A DNA stretch of 64,000 nt from assembly GCF_010548375.1 (NCBI RefSeq), contig NZ_JAAGLY010000029.1, forward strand, positions 1 through 64,000. The letters run 5' to 3'. A model generated the notes under the pieces. That model saw only the letters and a program-made list of their open reading frames with translations. It was not told the DNA's origin and made no database searches. Each line of letters opens with the position of its first letter. Positions within the stretch are counted from its first letter, which is position 1. This DNA comes from Streptomyces sp. SID13726. GTDB taxonomy: Bacteria; Actinomycetota; Actinomycetes; Streptomycetales; Streptomycetaceae. Of the stretch, positions 33,470 to 41,104 are shown piece by piece. Made by a program: the position numbers and the translations under genes.

Positions 33470-34246
33470 ATGGACGACGAACTGGTGGAGCGCTTCCTTG
33501 AAGACGGCTTCGTGAAGATCGAGGGCGCCTTCCCACCGCGCGTCGCCCAGCACTGCGCGTCGCTGCTGTGGCGGGAGACGGGGTACGACCCCGAGGACCC
33601 GGCCACCTGGAAGGACCCGGTGGTACGGGTGCCCGGAATGGCCCAGGGGCCGTTCGCCGCGGCCGCCAACTCCCCTGCCCTGCATGAGGCGTTCGACCTG
33701 CTGGTGGGCGAGAATCGCTGGCAGCCCCGCTATTCGCTGGGCACCTTCCCGCTGCGCTTCCCGCACGAGGAGGAACCCGACGACGCGGGCTGGCACATCG
33801 AGGGCAGCTATCTCCCCGAGGACGCCCAGCCCGGGATGTACCACACCAATCTGCGCTCCAAGGACCGCGCCCTGCTGATGCTGTTCCTCTTCACCGAGGT
33901 CACCGAGGCGAACGCCCCGACCCGCATCAGAGTCGGCTCCCATCTCGACGTACCGCCGATCCTGGAGCCGTACGGCGAACAGGGCGCGTCCTTCCTGGAG
34001 TTGGGACCGCAGGTGGACAAGGCCTCGGCTCATCGGGAACTCGCCCACGCGACCGGCAGCCCGGGCGACGTCTACCTCTGCCACCCCTTCCTGGTCCACG
34101 CGGCCCAACCCCACCACGGCACGACCCCACGCTTCATGGCCCAACCTCCACTGCTCCCGGCAGTTCCCTACGAGCTGGACAGAGCAGACGGCGACTACTC
34201 GGCGGTGGAGTTCGCGATCCGCCGGGGCCTGGCCAAGGAGAACTGA
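33470..34246 (+). CDS. Phytanoyl-CoA dioxygenase-like protein
   Basis: A 258-residue protein of the PhyH fold, a group of Fe(II)/2-oxoglutarate oxygenases. The iron site would be His109-x-Glu111 (GWHIEGS) plus the distal His in the VYLCHPFLVHAAQPHHG region, with Arg in TPRFM for 2-oxoglutarate. The usual motif is HxD, so Glu is a variation. The substrate is unknown. ATG 33470 is taken; ATG 33434 in frame adds 12 residues, and neither has a strong ribosome site. Confidence 0.8.
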   Translation: MDDELVERFLEDGFVKIEGAFPPRVAQHCASLLWRETGYDPEDPATWKDPVVRVPGMAQGPFAAAANSPALHEAFDLLVGENRWQPRYSLGTFPLRFPHEEEPDDAGWHIEGSYLPEDAQPGMYHTNLRSKDRALLMLFLFTEVTEANAPTRIRVGSHLDVPPILEPYGEQGASFLELGPQVDKASAHRELAHATGSPGDVYLCHPFLVHAAQPHHGTTPRFMAQPPLLPAVPYELDRADGDYSAVEFAIRRGLAKEN

Positions 34247-34265
34247 CCGGACCCCGGCGGTTTTC

Positions 34266-34310
34266 AGGGGCGCGGGGAACTGCGCGACCAGCCACGACGG
34301 ACCCGCGGCC
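34266..34310 (+). repeat. Streptomyces-type dispersed intergenic repeat, copy A
   Basis: AGGGGCGCGGGGAACTGCGC followed by GACCAGCCACGACGGACCCG. The same block occurs, reversed and with an insertion, at 40842-40911. This element is common between genes in Streptomyces. Here it lies between convergent genes and could act as a terminator. Confidence 0.75.
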
Positions 34311-34337
34311 CGAAATCGCACAGCACCCCGCGGTCAC

Positions 34338-36050
34338 TCAGAGCGCCGGATACGCGTTCTGCATCAACTGCTGGAACTGCGCGGAGAACCAGTGCCCGGA
34401 CAGCGGCGCGTTGGGCAGCGCCCCGGACATGCTGTTCCCGTTCCGGGGGTTCCCGGTGTACGTCGGGTCGCACATCCGGTCGAACCCCTTGCCCTCGTCG
34501 TTCGGGATCGCGGAGCTGGACCCGTCCGACTCCCCCGGCGGCTTCATCCACACATACGCGTCGATGCCCGCGGCGGGACTGGCCTTCGGCCGCTCACCGA
34601 GACCGGCCCCGGACTGGTTGCACCAGTTCCCGACATGGATGCGCCGGTCGTAGCGACCGCCGTTGACATAGGTGTCGACGTCGGTCATGGCGCCGGGCCC
34701 GGACGGCCGCGCGCTGCCGCCCCAGCCGTTGCGGGAGGTGTCGATCAGCATGCCGATACCGGAGTTGAAGCCCGTGGAGACGAGCTGGTTGCGGAAGGCC
34801 TGCGCGAAGGACAGCTCGTCGACGTACCGGTTCCAGTCGACCCACTTCGACTCACGGACCGACTTTCCGGCCACGGACTCGTTGATGGTGAAGTTGTTCT
34901 CCTTCAGGGCGCTGTAGTTGGCCGTGTTGGCGATGAACCCGTGGACGTCGTCGACGGTCGCGCCCTCGGCGGTGGCCGCCTGCTTCATGATGGTGGCGCT
35001 GGCGGCGAAGTTGTCGTCCCAGCCGATCCAGCCGTGGTGGCCGGCGTCGATGTAGTTGTAGACGTTGGGGATCGCGCCGAGCTTGTTCAGCGCGTAGCCG
35101 ACGCCCTTCACGTAGTTGCCGTTGGCCAGCATGGTGTCGCAGGCGGCGGTGGCGGTGGGCCGACTGCCCGTGTTCGTCACGAGGTTGGGCAGCGAGTCGA
35201 TCTCGATGGTGGTGACGATCCGCAGCGAGCTGTACTTGCTGTCGGCGAGGATCGCGGCGATCGGGTCGATGAACTGGGTCTTGTACTTGTCGATCTCAGT
35301 CGGGCCGAGCTCGCCGTTGGAGGCGAGGGCCGCGCAGTCACGGCCGGGCAGGTCGTAGATCACCAGCTGGATGACCTCTTCGCCGGAGCCCTTCTGCGCG
35401 AGGGCCGCGTCGAGGTGGGCGCGCAGCCCCATGCCGCCGTTGACGCCGTTGATGGCGGCGATCCGGTCGAGCCAGACGCCGGTGGGCTGGTTGGAGATCC
35501 GGCTGCCACCGGTCTCGGCGGCGGCCTTCGCGGACCACTCGGGGTTCACGTACACCTTGGCGCCGGCGTACGGGTTGTCGACCTTGGTGCCGCCCCCGGG
35601 GTCCGGCGGGTCGGTCGGGCCGCTGCCGCCGTCGTCGACGTTGCAGGTCACGCCGTCGAGGGTGAAGGTCGTCGGCAGGGCATTGGTGCCGCTATAGGTC
35701 CCGTTGAAGCCGAAGCTGACCGAACCGCCGGTGGCGAGCGTGCCGTTGTAGGTCTCATTGGTCGCGGTGACGGTCGTACCGCTCTGGCTGATCTTGGAGT
35801 TCCAGAAACTGGAGACCTTCTGGTTTCCGGCGTACGACCACTTCAGCGCCCAACTCGACTTGGCGGCGCTGTTGTTGGTGATCGTGACGGCGGTGGTGAA
35901 GCCGGTGTCCCACTGATTCTGCACCTTGTAGTCCACGGTGCAGGGGATCGCGGCGATGCCGACGTCCGCGGGGGCCACGGCGAGGGCGGTCCCGGAGGCC
36001 CCGGCGACGAGCGCCAGGGCAGCGAGGAGCGCGGTTCTCGTACGACTCAT
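34338..36050 (-). CDS. Secreted GH6 cellulase (cellobiohydrolase-type) with CBM2
   Basis: A 570-residue secreted cellulase. A signal peptide covers about residues 1-34, a family-2 cellulose-binding module 36-137 (disulfide Cys37/Cys136), a Pro/Gly linker 138-157, and a GH6 catalytic domain from about 160 to the end. The GH6 signature VIYDLPGRDCAALASNGE carries the catalytic aspartate and DTSRNGWGG is conserved. The overall length and insertions suggest an exo-acting non-reducing-end cellobiohydrolase. It follows the GH5 gene by 107 bases and is probably co-transcribed from the CebR-controlled promoter. Confidence 0.94.
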   Translation of the reverse strand: MSRTRTALLAALALVAGASGTALAVAPADVGIAAIPCTVDYKVQNQWDTGFTTAVTITNNSAAKSSWALKWSYAGNQKVSSFWNSKISQSGTTVTATNETYNGTLATGGSVSFGFNGTYSGTNALPTTFTLDGVTCNVDDGGSGPTDPPDPGGGTKVDNPYAGAKVYVNPEWSAKAAAETGGSRISNQPTGVWLDRIAAINGVNGGMGLRAHLDAALAQKGSGEEVIQLVIYDLPGRDCAALASNGELGPTEIDKYKTQFIDPIAAILADSKYSSLRIVTTIEIDSLPNLVTNTGSRPTATAACDTMLANGNYVKGVGYALNKLGAIPNVYNYIDAGHHGWIGWDDNFAASATIMKQAATAEGATVDDVHGFIANTANYSALKENNFTINESVAGKSVRESKWVDWNRYVDELSFAQAFRNQLVSTGFNSGIGMLIDTSRNGWGGSARPSGPGAMTDVDTYVNGGRYDRRIHVGNWCNQSGAGLGERPKASPAAGIDAYVWMKPPGESDGSSSAIPNDEGKGFDRMCDPTYTGNPRNGNSMSGALPNAPLSGHWFSAQFQQLMQNAYPAL

Positions 36051-36062
36051 GAGTGCGGGTTT

Positions 36063-36157
36063 CCTTCTCGGTCGCGGGTGTTGTCCGTCAAGCGGGTGCT
36101 GTGAGCTGGAGAGCAGGTGCTGTGCTTCGGAGCGAGTGCTGTGCGTCGGAGCGGGTG
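36063..36157 (-). repeat. Degenerate 18-21-bp tandem repeats between GH5 and GH6 genes
   Basis: Five units, each beginning CACYYGC on the reverse strand, start directly after the GH5 TAG stop and run to the GH6 ribosome site (unit lengths 19, 19, 21, 18, 18). They fill the whole intergenic spacer. They share the CACCCGC word with the array behind the ROK gene. Confidence 0.7.
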
Positions 36158-37636
36158 CTATCCGTTCAGGGCGCGCAGATGGTCACGCAGCCCGGTGCCG
36201 AACGCTGTGGGTGTGCCGTCGTAGCCGCTGATCAGGGCGGGCCCGGAGGAGCAGTCCCAGGTGTTCCAGGTCCAGCCCAGATACGACAGGCCGCGGGCGT
36301 CGAACCACTTCATGACCTGGTCGATGAATCCGTGTGAGCAGGTGTTCTCGCCGATCTCCCCGGCCACCAGGGGAACTTGGGCGGCCACCGGGGCGAGCGA
36401 GGAGTTCCAGCAGCTCTCGTTCGAGCAGGTGTTGAAGTTGTACACGTGCCAGGCGGCGGCGAGATTGCCCGCCGGGTCGGCCGGCTTGTACGTCAGCCAC
36501 TGGCTGAGGTCGTTCGAGTACGCGATCCCGCCGGCCAGGATCAGGTTGGTGGCGCCGGTGCCCCGGACGCTGTCGACGAGGTCCTGCATGCCGGCGACCT
36601 GGTATCCGATGCCGGGGCAGGTGCCGCCGTCCCGCCAGCACTGCCACGCCTGGGTGGTCGTGGAGGTCGCGCGGTCCGGGTAGGGCTCGTTGAACAGGTC
36701 GAAGACGACGGTGCGGTCGCTCTTGAAGGTGTTCGCCACCGACGCCCAGAAGGCGGGCGTGTACTGCATGTCGGGCATCGGCTTCTGGCAACTGGCGTGC
36801 ACGTCGGAGCAGCCGGCGGAGTTGCCGGTGTACTGCCCGTAGGTCCAGTGCAGTTCGACCACGGGTGTCATGCCGTGCGCTTTGACCTTGTCGACCAGGC
36901 CCTTGACCGCGTTGATGTAATTCGCCCCGGCGTAGGCCGGGTTGATGTTGGACAGGCCGAGCCAGCACTCCTCGTTGAGGGGGATGCGGACCGTGTTGGC
37001 CTTCCAGTCGGCGATCGCCTTCACGGAGGCGTCGTCGACCGGCCCGTCGAAGATGCCCCGGCCCTGGACGCACATGAACTCGCCACCGGACCGGTTCACG
37101 CCGAGCAGCCGGCGGGTGGCGCCGCCGGAGTCCACGAGCTTGTTGCCGGACACGCGCAGCGCGGGGGCCGTGCCGTCACCGGGGTCCGACGGCGGGTCCG
37201 TGGGCTCCGGTGTGGGTTCGGCCGCCGTGTTGCAGGCGGTGCCGTTGAGCTTGAACGAGGTCGGTACGGCGTTGCTCCCCGACCAGGACGCGATGAATCC
37301 GGCGCTGACGCTCGCGCCGCTGCCCAACGAACCGTTGTAGCTCTCGTTGGCCGCGGTGACCGTCGTACCGGACTGGGACCACTTCGCGTTCCAGCCCTGG
37401 GTGAGCCTCTGACCGCCGGCGAAGTCGAAGGCGAGGCTCCAACTGCTCACGGCAGCGGTGTTGTTGGTGACCTTCACGGTGCCCTGGAAGCCGCTGTCCC
37501 ACTGGCTGGTGACGGTGTACTCCACCGAGCACGCGGGGGCGGCGCCGGACGCCGTGACCGCCGGAACCGTCACGGACCCGAGAAGGGCGACCGCACCGGC
37601 AACGGCTAAAAGTACTGAACGCGGGGGGTGTCGCAT
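36158..37636 (-). CDS. Secreted GH5 endoglucanase with N-terminal CBM2
   Basis: A 492-residue secreted cellulase. Signal peptide about 1-32, CBM2 34-137 (Cys36/Cys135), Pro/Thr linker to about 157, then a GH5 domain. The acid/base Glu is in VFDLFNEPYPD and the nucleophile Glu in VAGEIGENTC; HWTYGQY is also typical. Codon 10 of the signal peptide (37607-37609) is TTA, and neighbouring codons (TCA, GTA, CTT) are also rare, suggesting bldA-dependent translation. The ATG at 37634-37636 follows AAGGAG. It diverges from GH48 through a CebR-type promoter region. Confidence 0.94.
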   Translation of the reverse strand: MRHPPRSVLLAVAGAVALLGSVTVPAVTASGAAPACSVEYTVTSQWDSGFQGTVKVTNNTAAVSSWSLAFDFAGGQRLTQGWNAKWSQSGTTVTAANESYNGSLGSGASVSAGFIASWSGSNAVPTSFKLNGTACNTAAEPTPEPTDPPSDPGDGTAPALRVSGNKLVDSGGATRRLLGVNRSGGEFMCVQGRGIFDGPVDDASVKAIADWKANTVRIPLNEECWLGLSNINPAYAGANYINAVKGLVDKVKAHGMTPVVELHWTYGQYTGNSAGCSDVHASCQKPMPDMQYTPAFWASVANTFKSDRTVVFDLFNEPYPDRATSTTTQAWQCWRDGGTCPGIGYQVAGMQDLVDSVRGTGATNLILAGGIAYSNDLSQWLTYKPADPAGNLAAAWHVYNFNTCSNESCWNSSLAPVAAQVPLVAGEIGENTCSHGFIDQVMKWFDARGLSYLGWTWNTWDCSSGPALISGYDGTPTAFGTGLRDHLRALNG

Positions 37637-37684
37637 GAGCGACTCCTTGCAGATCAGCGTGTCCGTGACGGACGCGTCGACTGA

Positions 37685-37698
37685 TGGAATCGCTCCCA
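37685..37698 (-). promoter_or_regulatory. CebR-like operator, GH5 side
   Basis: TGGAATCGCTCCCA matches the CebR consensus TGGGAGCGCTCCCA at 12 of 14 positions and lies about 50 bases upstream of the GH5 start. Likely weaker repressor site for the GH5-GH6 transcript. Confidence 0.65.
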
Positions 37699-37720
37699 CT
37701 GGTGTCAAGGAAGGTAGCGC

Positions 37721-37752
37721 CAAGTGACGGCAAAGAACAGAGGGGTCACTTG
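37721..37752. promoter_or_regulatory. CAAGTGAC/GTCACTTG inverted repeat in the cellulase promoter region
   Basis: Perfect 8-base arms separated by 16 bases between the two CebR-type boxes. It belongs to a wider set of CTTGA/TCAAG words in this region and may be the site of a second regulator. Confidence 0.4.
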
Positions 37753-37828
37753 ACTTTCCTTCAGCCGCGTTCGTCGAATCTTTTCGACTCTTCAAGAGCC
37801 TTGACCACTTGAACCCTCGTCCTCACTA

Positions 37829-37842
37829 TGGGAGCGCTCCCA
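37829..37842 (+). promoter_or_regulatory. CebR operator, perfect match
   Basis: TGGGAGCGCTCCCA, a perfect 14-base palindrome identical to the established CebR/CelR-type operator of actinomycete cellulase genes, 47 bases upstream of the GH48 start. CebR releases it when cellobiose or cellotriose is present. Confidence 0.9.
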
Positions 37843-37889
37843 CTGGTTCAAGCCTTGACTTCTCCGAGCCGCACAAGGAGGAACCAGCA

Positions 37890-40805
37890 ATGCCCCCCAC
37901 CAGGAGACGCCGGGCCGTCCGGCGAATATGGACCGCTGTCGTGGCGGCCCTCGCCCTCCCGTTCGCGATGCTGAGTGCGGCTTCAACTCCCGCACAGGCA
38001 GCGGCAGTTCAGTGCAGTGTCGACTACAAGACCAACGACTGGGGCTCCGGTTTCACCGCGGATCTGACGATCACCAACCGCGGCACGGACGCCATCAACG
38101 GCTGGACGCTGACGTACGCCTACACGGGCAACCAGAAGCTCAGCAACGGCTGGAACGGCACCTGGTCGCAGTCCGGCCAGACGGTCACCGTCAACAGCGC
38201 CACGTACAACGCGAACATCGCGGCGGGCGCGGCCGTCTCCACCGGGGCGCAGTTCACCTACAGCGGCACCAACGCGGCCCCGGCCAACTTCGCGATCAAC
38301 GGCACGAGTTGCACCGGCGCCCACCAGCCGCCGATCACCGTGCTGACCAGCCCGGCCGCGGGCGCGGTCTACACCCAGGGCGACGCGGTCCCGCTCGCGG
38401 CGACAGCGGCCGCCGCGGACGGCGCCACGATCAGCAAGATGGAGTTCTACGACAACACCACGCTGCTCGGCACGGACACGACGGCGCCGTACTCGCTCTC
38501 GGTCTCAAGCTTGACCGTGGGCAGTCATTCGCTCCTCGCGAAGGCGTACGACAGCCTGGGCGCCTCCGGTGAGTCGACGCCGGTCGGCATCACGGTCGCC
38601 TCGGGTCCCGCGGTCGTCGCCTCGGCCACTCAACTCGCCGTCCAGCAGGGCAAGACGGGCACGTACACCGTGAAGCTGTCGACGCAGCCCTCGGCCAACG
38701 TGACGGTCGCGACCGCCCGCACGAGCGGCAACTCGGGTCTGACGGTGACCGGTGGGGCCTCGCTCACCTTCACCCCGTCGAACTGGAACACCGCGCAGAC
38801 GGTCACCATCACCGGCAACGCCTCCGGCACCGGCGCGGCGACCTTCGAGTCGACGGCGACCGGTCACGCCAAGGCCGCGGTGACGGTCACCCAGATCGCG
38901 GCGACGGGCACGTACAACGCCCGCTTCCTGGATCTGTACGGCAAGATCACCAACCCGGCGAACGGCTACTTCTCCCCCGAGGGCATCCCCTACCACTCGG
39001 TCGAGACACTGATCGTCGAGGCGCCCGACCACGGCCACGAGACCACCTCGGAGGCGTACAGCTACCTCCTGTGGCTCCAGGCCATGTACGGCAAGGTGAC
39101 CGGCGACTGGTCCAAGTTCAACGGCGCCTGGGACATCATGGAGAAGTACATGATCCCCACCCACGCCGACCAGCCGACCAACTCCTTCTACAACGCCTCC
39201 AAGCCGGCGACCTACGCGCCCGAGCTGGACACCCCGAACGAGTACCCGGCGAAGCTGGACACCGGGGTGTCGGTCGGCGCGGACCCGATCGCGGGCGAGC
39301 TGAAGAGCGCGTACGGCACGGACGACGTCTACGGCATGCACTGGCTCCAGGACGTCGACAACGTGTACGGCTACGGCAACTCGCCGGGCAAGTGCGAGGC
39401 CGGACCCACGGACACCGGACCGTCGTACATCAACACCTTCCAGCGCGGTGCGCAGGAGTCGGTGTGGGAGACGGTGCCGCAGCCGACCTGTGACCAGTTC
39501 AAGTACGGCGGCAAGAACGGGTACTTGGACCTCTTCACCGGTGACGCCTCCTACGCGAAGCAGTGGAAGTTCACCAACGCCCCGGACGCCGACGCGCGCG
39601 CGGTGCAGGCCGCGTACTGGGCCGACACCTGGGCCAAGGCGCAGGGCAAGGGCGCCGATGTCTCCGCGACCGTGGGCAAGGCCGCGAAGATGGGCGACTA
39701 TCTGCGCTACGCCATGTACGACAAGTACTTCAAGAAGATCGGCAACTGTGTCGGTCCGACCGCCTGCGCGGCCGGCAGCGGCAAGAACTCCTCGCACTAC
39801 CTGCTCTCCTGGTACTACGCCTGGGGCGGTGCCACCGACACCTCGGCGGGCTGGGCCTGGCGCATCGGCTCCAGCCACACGCACGGCGGCTACCAGAACC
39901 CGATGGCCGCGTACGCGCTGAGTTCCTACGCCGACCTGAAGCCCAAGTCGGCGACGGGCGCGGCGGACTGGAACACCTCGCTGACCCGGCAGCTGGAGTT
40001 CTACCGCTGGCTGCAGTCCGACGAGGGTGCCATCGCGGGCGGTGCGACGAACAGCTGGGCGGGCCGCTACGCGACTCCCCCGGCCGGTACGTCGACCTTC
40101 TACGGCATGTACTACGACCAGCAGCCCGTCTACCACGACCCGCCGTCCAACCAGTGGTTCGGCTTCCAGGCGTGGTCGATGGAGCGGGTGGCCGAGTACT
40201 ACCAGCAGACGGGGAACGCGCAGGCCAAGACGGTCCTCGACAAGTGGGTCAAGTGGGCTCTGTCCAAGACCACGATCAACCCGGACGGCACGTACCAGAT
40301 CCCGTCGACGCTTCAGTGGTCGGGCCAGCCCGACACCTGGAACGCGTCAAGTCCGGGCGCCAACAGCGGACTTCACGTCACCGTCGCCGACTACACGAAC
40401 GACGTCGGTGTGACGGCCGCGTACGCCAAGACGCTGACGTACTACGCGGACCGGTCCGGGGACTCGGCCGCCGCCACGACCGCGAAGGCGCTGCTGGACG
40501 GCATGTGGAACAACTACCAGGACGCGCTGGGGATCGCCGTCCCGGAGAACCGGGCGGACTACAACCGTTTCGACGACTCGGTGTACGTGCCGAGCGGGTG
40601 GACCGGGACCATGCCGAACGGTGACGCGATCAACTCGTCGTCGACCTTCGACTCCCTCCGGTCGTTCTACGAGGACGATCCCGCCTGGTCGAAGATCGAG
40701 GCGTATCTCGCGGGCGGTGCGGTGCCGTCGTTCACGTATCACCGGTTCTGGGCTCAGGCGGACATCGCCTTGGCCATGGGTTCGTACGCGGAGCTTCTGG
40801 AATAG
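37890..40805 (+). CDS. Secreted GH48 cellulase with CBM2 and two beta-sandwich domains
   Basis: A 971-residue processive cellulase, normally reducing-end cellobiohydrolase and the partner of GH6 enzymes. Signal peptide about 1-38 (ending AQAAA), CBM2 40-142, an Ig-like domain 146-235, a second Calx-beta-like domain about 240-336, and the GH48 domain from about 340 (YNARFLDLYGKITNPANGYFS) to the end. The likely proton donor is in PDHGHETTSEAYSY. ATG 37890 follows AAGGAGG. The perfect CebR box upstream predicts cellobiose induction. Confidence 0.95.
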   Translation: MPPTRRRRAVRRIWTAVVAALALPFAMLSAASTPAQAAAVQCSVDYKTNDWGSGFTADLTITNRGTDAINGWTLTYAYTGNQKLSNGWNGTWSQSGQTVTVNSATYNANIAAGAAVSTGAQFTYSGTNAAPANFAINGTSCTGAHQPPITVLTSPAAGAVYTQGDAVPLAATAAAADGATISKMEFYDNTTLLGTDTTAPYSLSVSSLTVGSHSLLAKAYDSLGASGESTPVGITVASGPAVVASATQLAVQQGKTGTYTVKLSTQPSANVTVATARTSGNSGLTVTGGASLTFTPSNWNTAQTVTITGNASGTGAATFESTATGHAKAAVTVTQIAATGTYNARFLDLYGKITNPANGYFSPEGIPYHSVETLIVEAPDHGHETTSEAYSYLLWLQAMYGKVTGDWSKFNGAWDIMEKYMIPTHADQPTNSFYNASKPATYAPELDTPNEYPAKLDTGVSVGADPIAGELKSAYGTDDVYGMHWLQDVDNVYGYGNSPGKCEAGPTDTGPSYINTFQRGAQESVWETVPQPTCDQFKYGGKNGYLDLFTGDASYAKQWKFTNAPDADARAVQAAYWADTWAKAQGKGADVSATVGKAAKMGDYLRYAMYDKYFKKIGNCVGPTACAAGSGKNSSHYLLSWYYAWGGATDTSAGWAWRIGSSHTHGGYQNPMAAYALSSYADLKPKSATGAADWNTSLTRQLEFYRWLQSDEGAIAGGATNSWAGRYATPPAGTSTFYGMYYDQQPVYHDPPSNQWFGFQAWSMERVAEYYQQTGNAQAKTVLDKWVKWALSKTTINPDGTYQIPSTLQWSGQPDTWNASSPGANSGLHVTVADYTNDVGVTAAYAKTLTYYADRSGDSAAATTAKALLDGMWNNYQDALGIAVPENRADYNRFDDSVYVPSGWTGTMPNGDAINSSSTFDSLRSFYEDDPAWSKIEAYLAGGAVPSFTYHRFWAQADIALAMGSYAELLE

Positions 40806-40841
40806 CCCCCGCCGGGCGCTCCGCGGGTGGGGCCGTGTTCT

Positions 40842-40911
40842 GGCTGCGGGTCCGTTGTGGCTGGTCGCGCCCACGCGGCGGAGCCGCAAATGGATACAGC
40901 CCCGCGCCCCT
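40842..40911 (-). repeat. Streptomyces-type dispersed intergenic repeat, copy B
   Basis: On the reverse strand it reads AGGGGCGCGGGG, then an insertion with a GCGGCTCCGCCGC hairpin, then GCGCGACCAGCCACAACGGA. It matches copy A at both ends. It lies after the GH48 stop and occupies part of the 299-base gap before GH74; the rest of that gap holds the GH74 promoter. Confidence 0.75.
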
Positions 40912-41051
40912 GGAGGACGCGACAGTGCACGGCCCTCCCCGGAACCGCCTGAAAGCCTCCGCGTACGAGGCCCCGTCACCTGACGGCGGGGCCGAACTGC
41001 CGGGCGGCCCCCTCCCGCACTGGGGGTCGCCCGGCACCTCTCGCACCGTAC

Positions 41052-41065
41052 GGAAAGCGCTTACC
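41052..41065 (+). promoter_or_regulatory. LacI-type palindrome upstream of GH74
   Basis: GGAAAGCGCTTACC, palindromic at all but one pair around the CG centre, 40 bases before the GH74 start. The AAGCGCTT core is a typical LacI-family operator but differs from the CebR box, suggesting a separate repressor for xyloglucan. Confidence 0.6.
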
Positions 41066-41104
41066 CCCCACGCTCTCTCCCCCTTTCCGGAAAGGACTCC
41101 CCCC

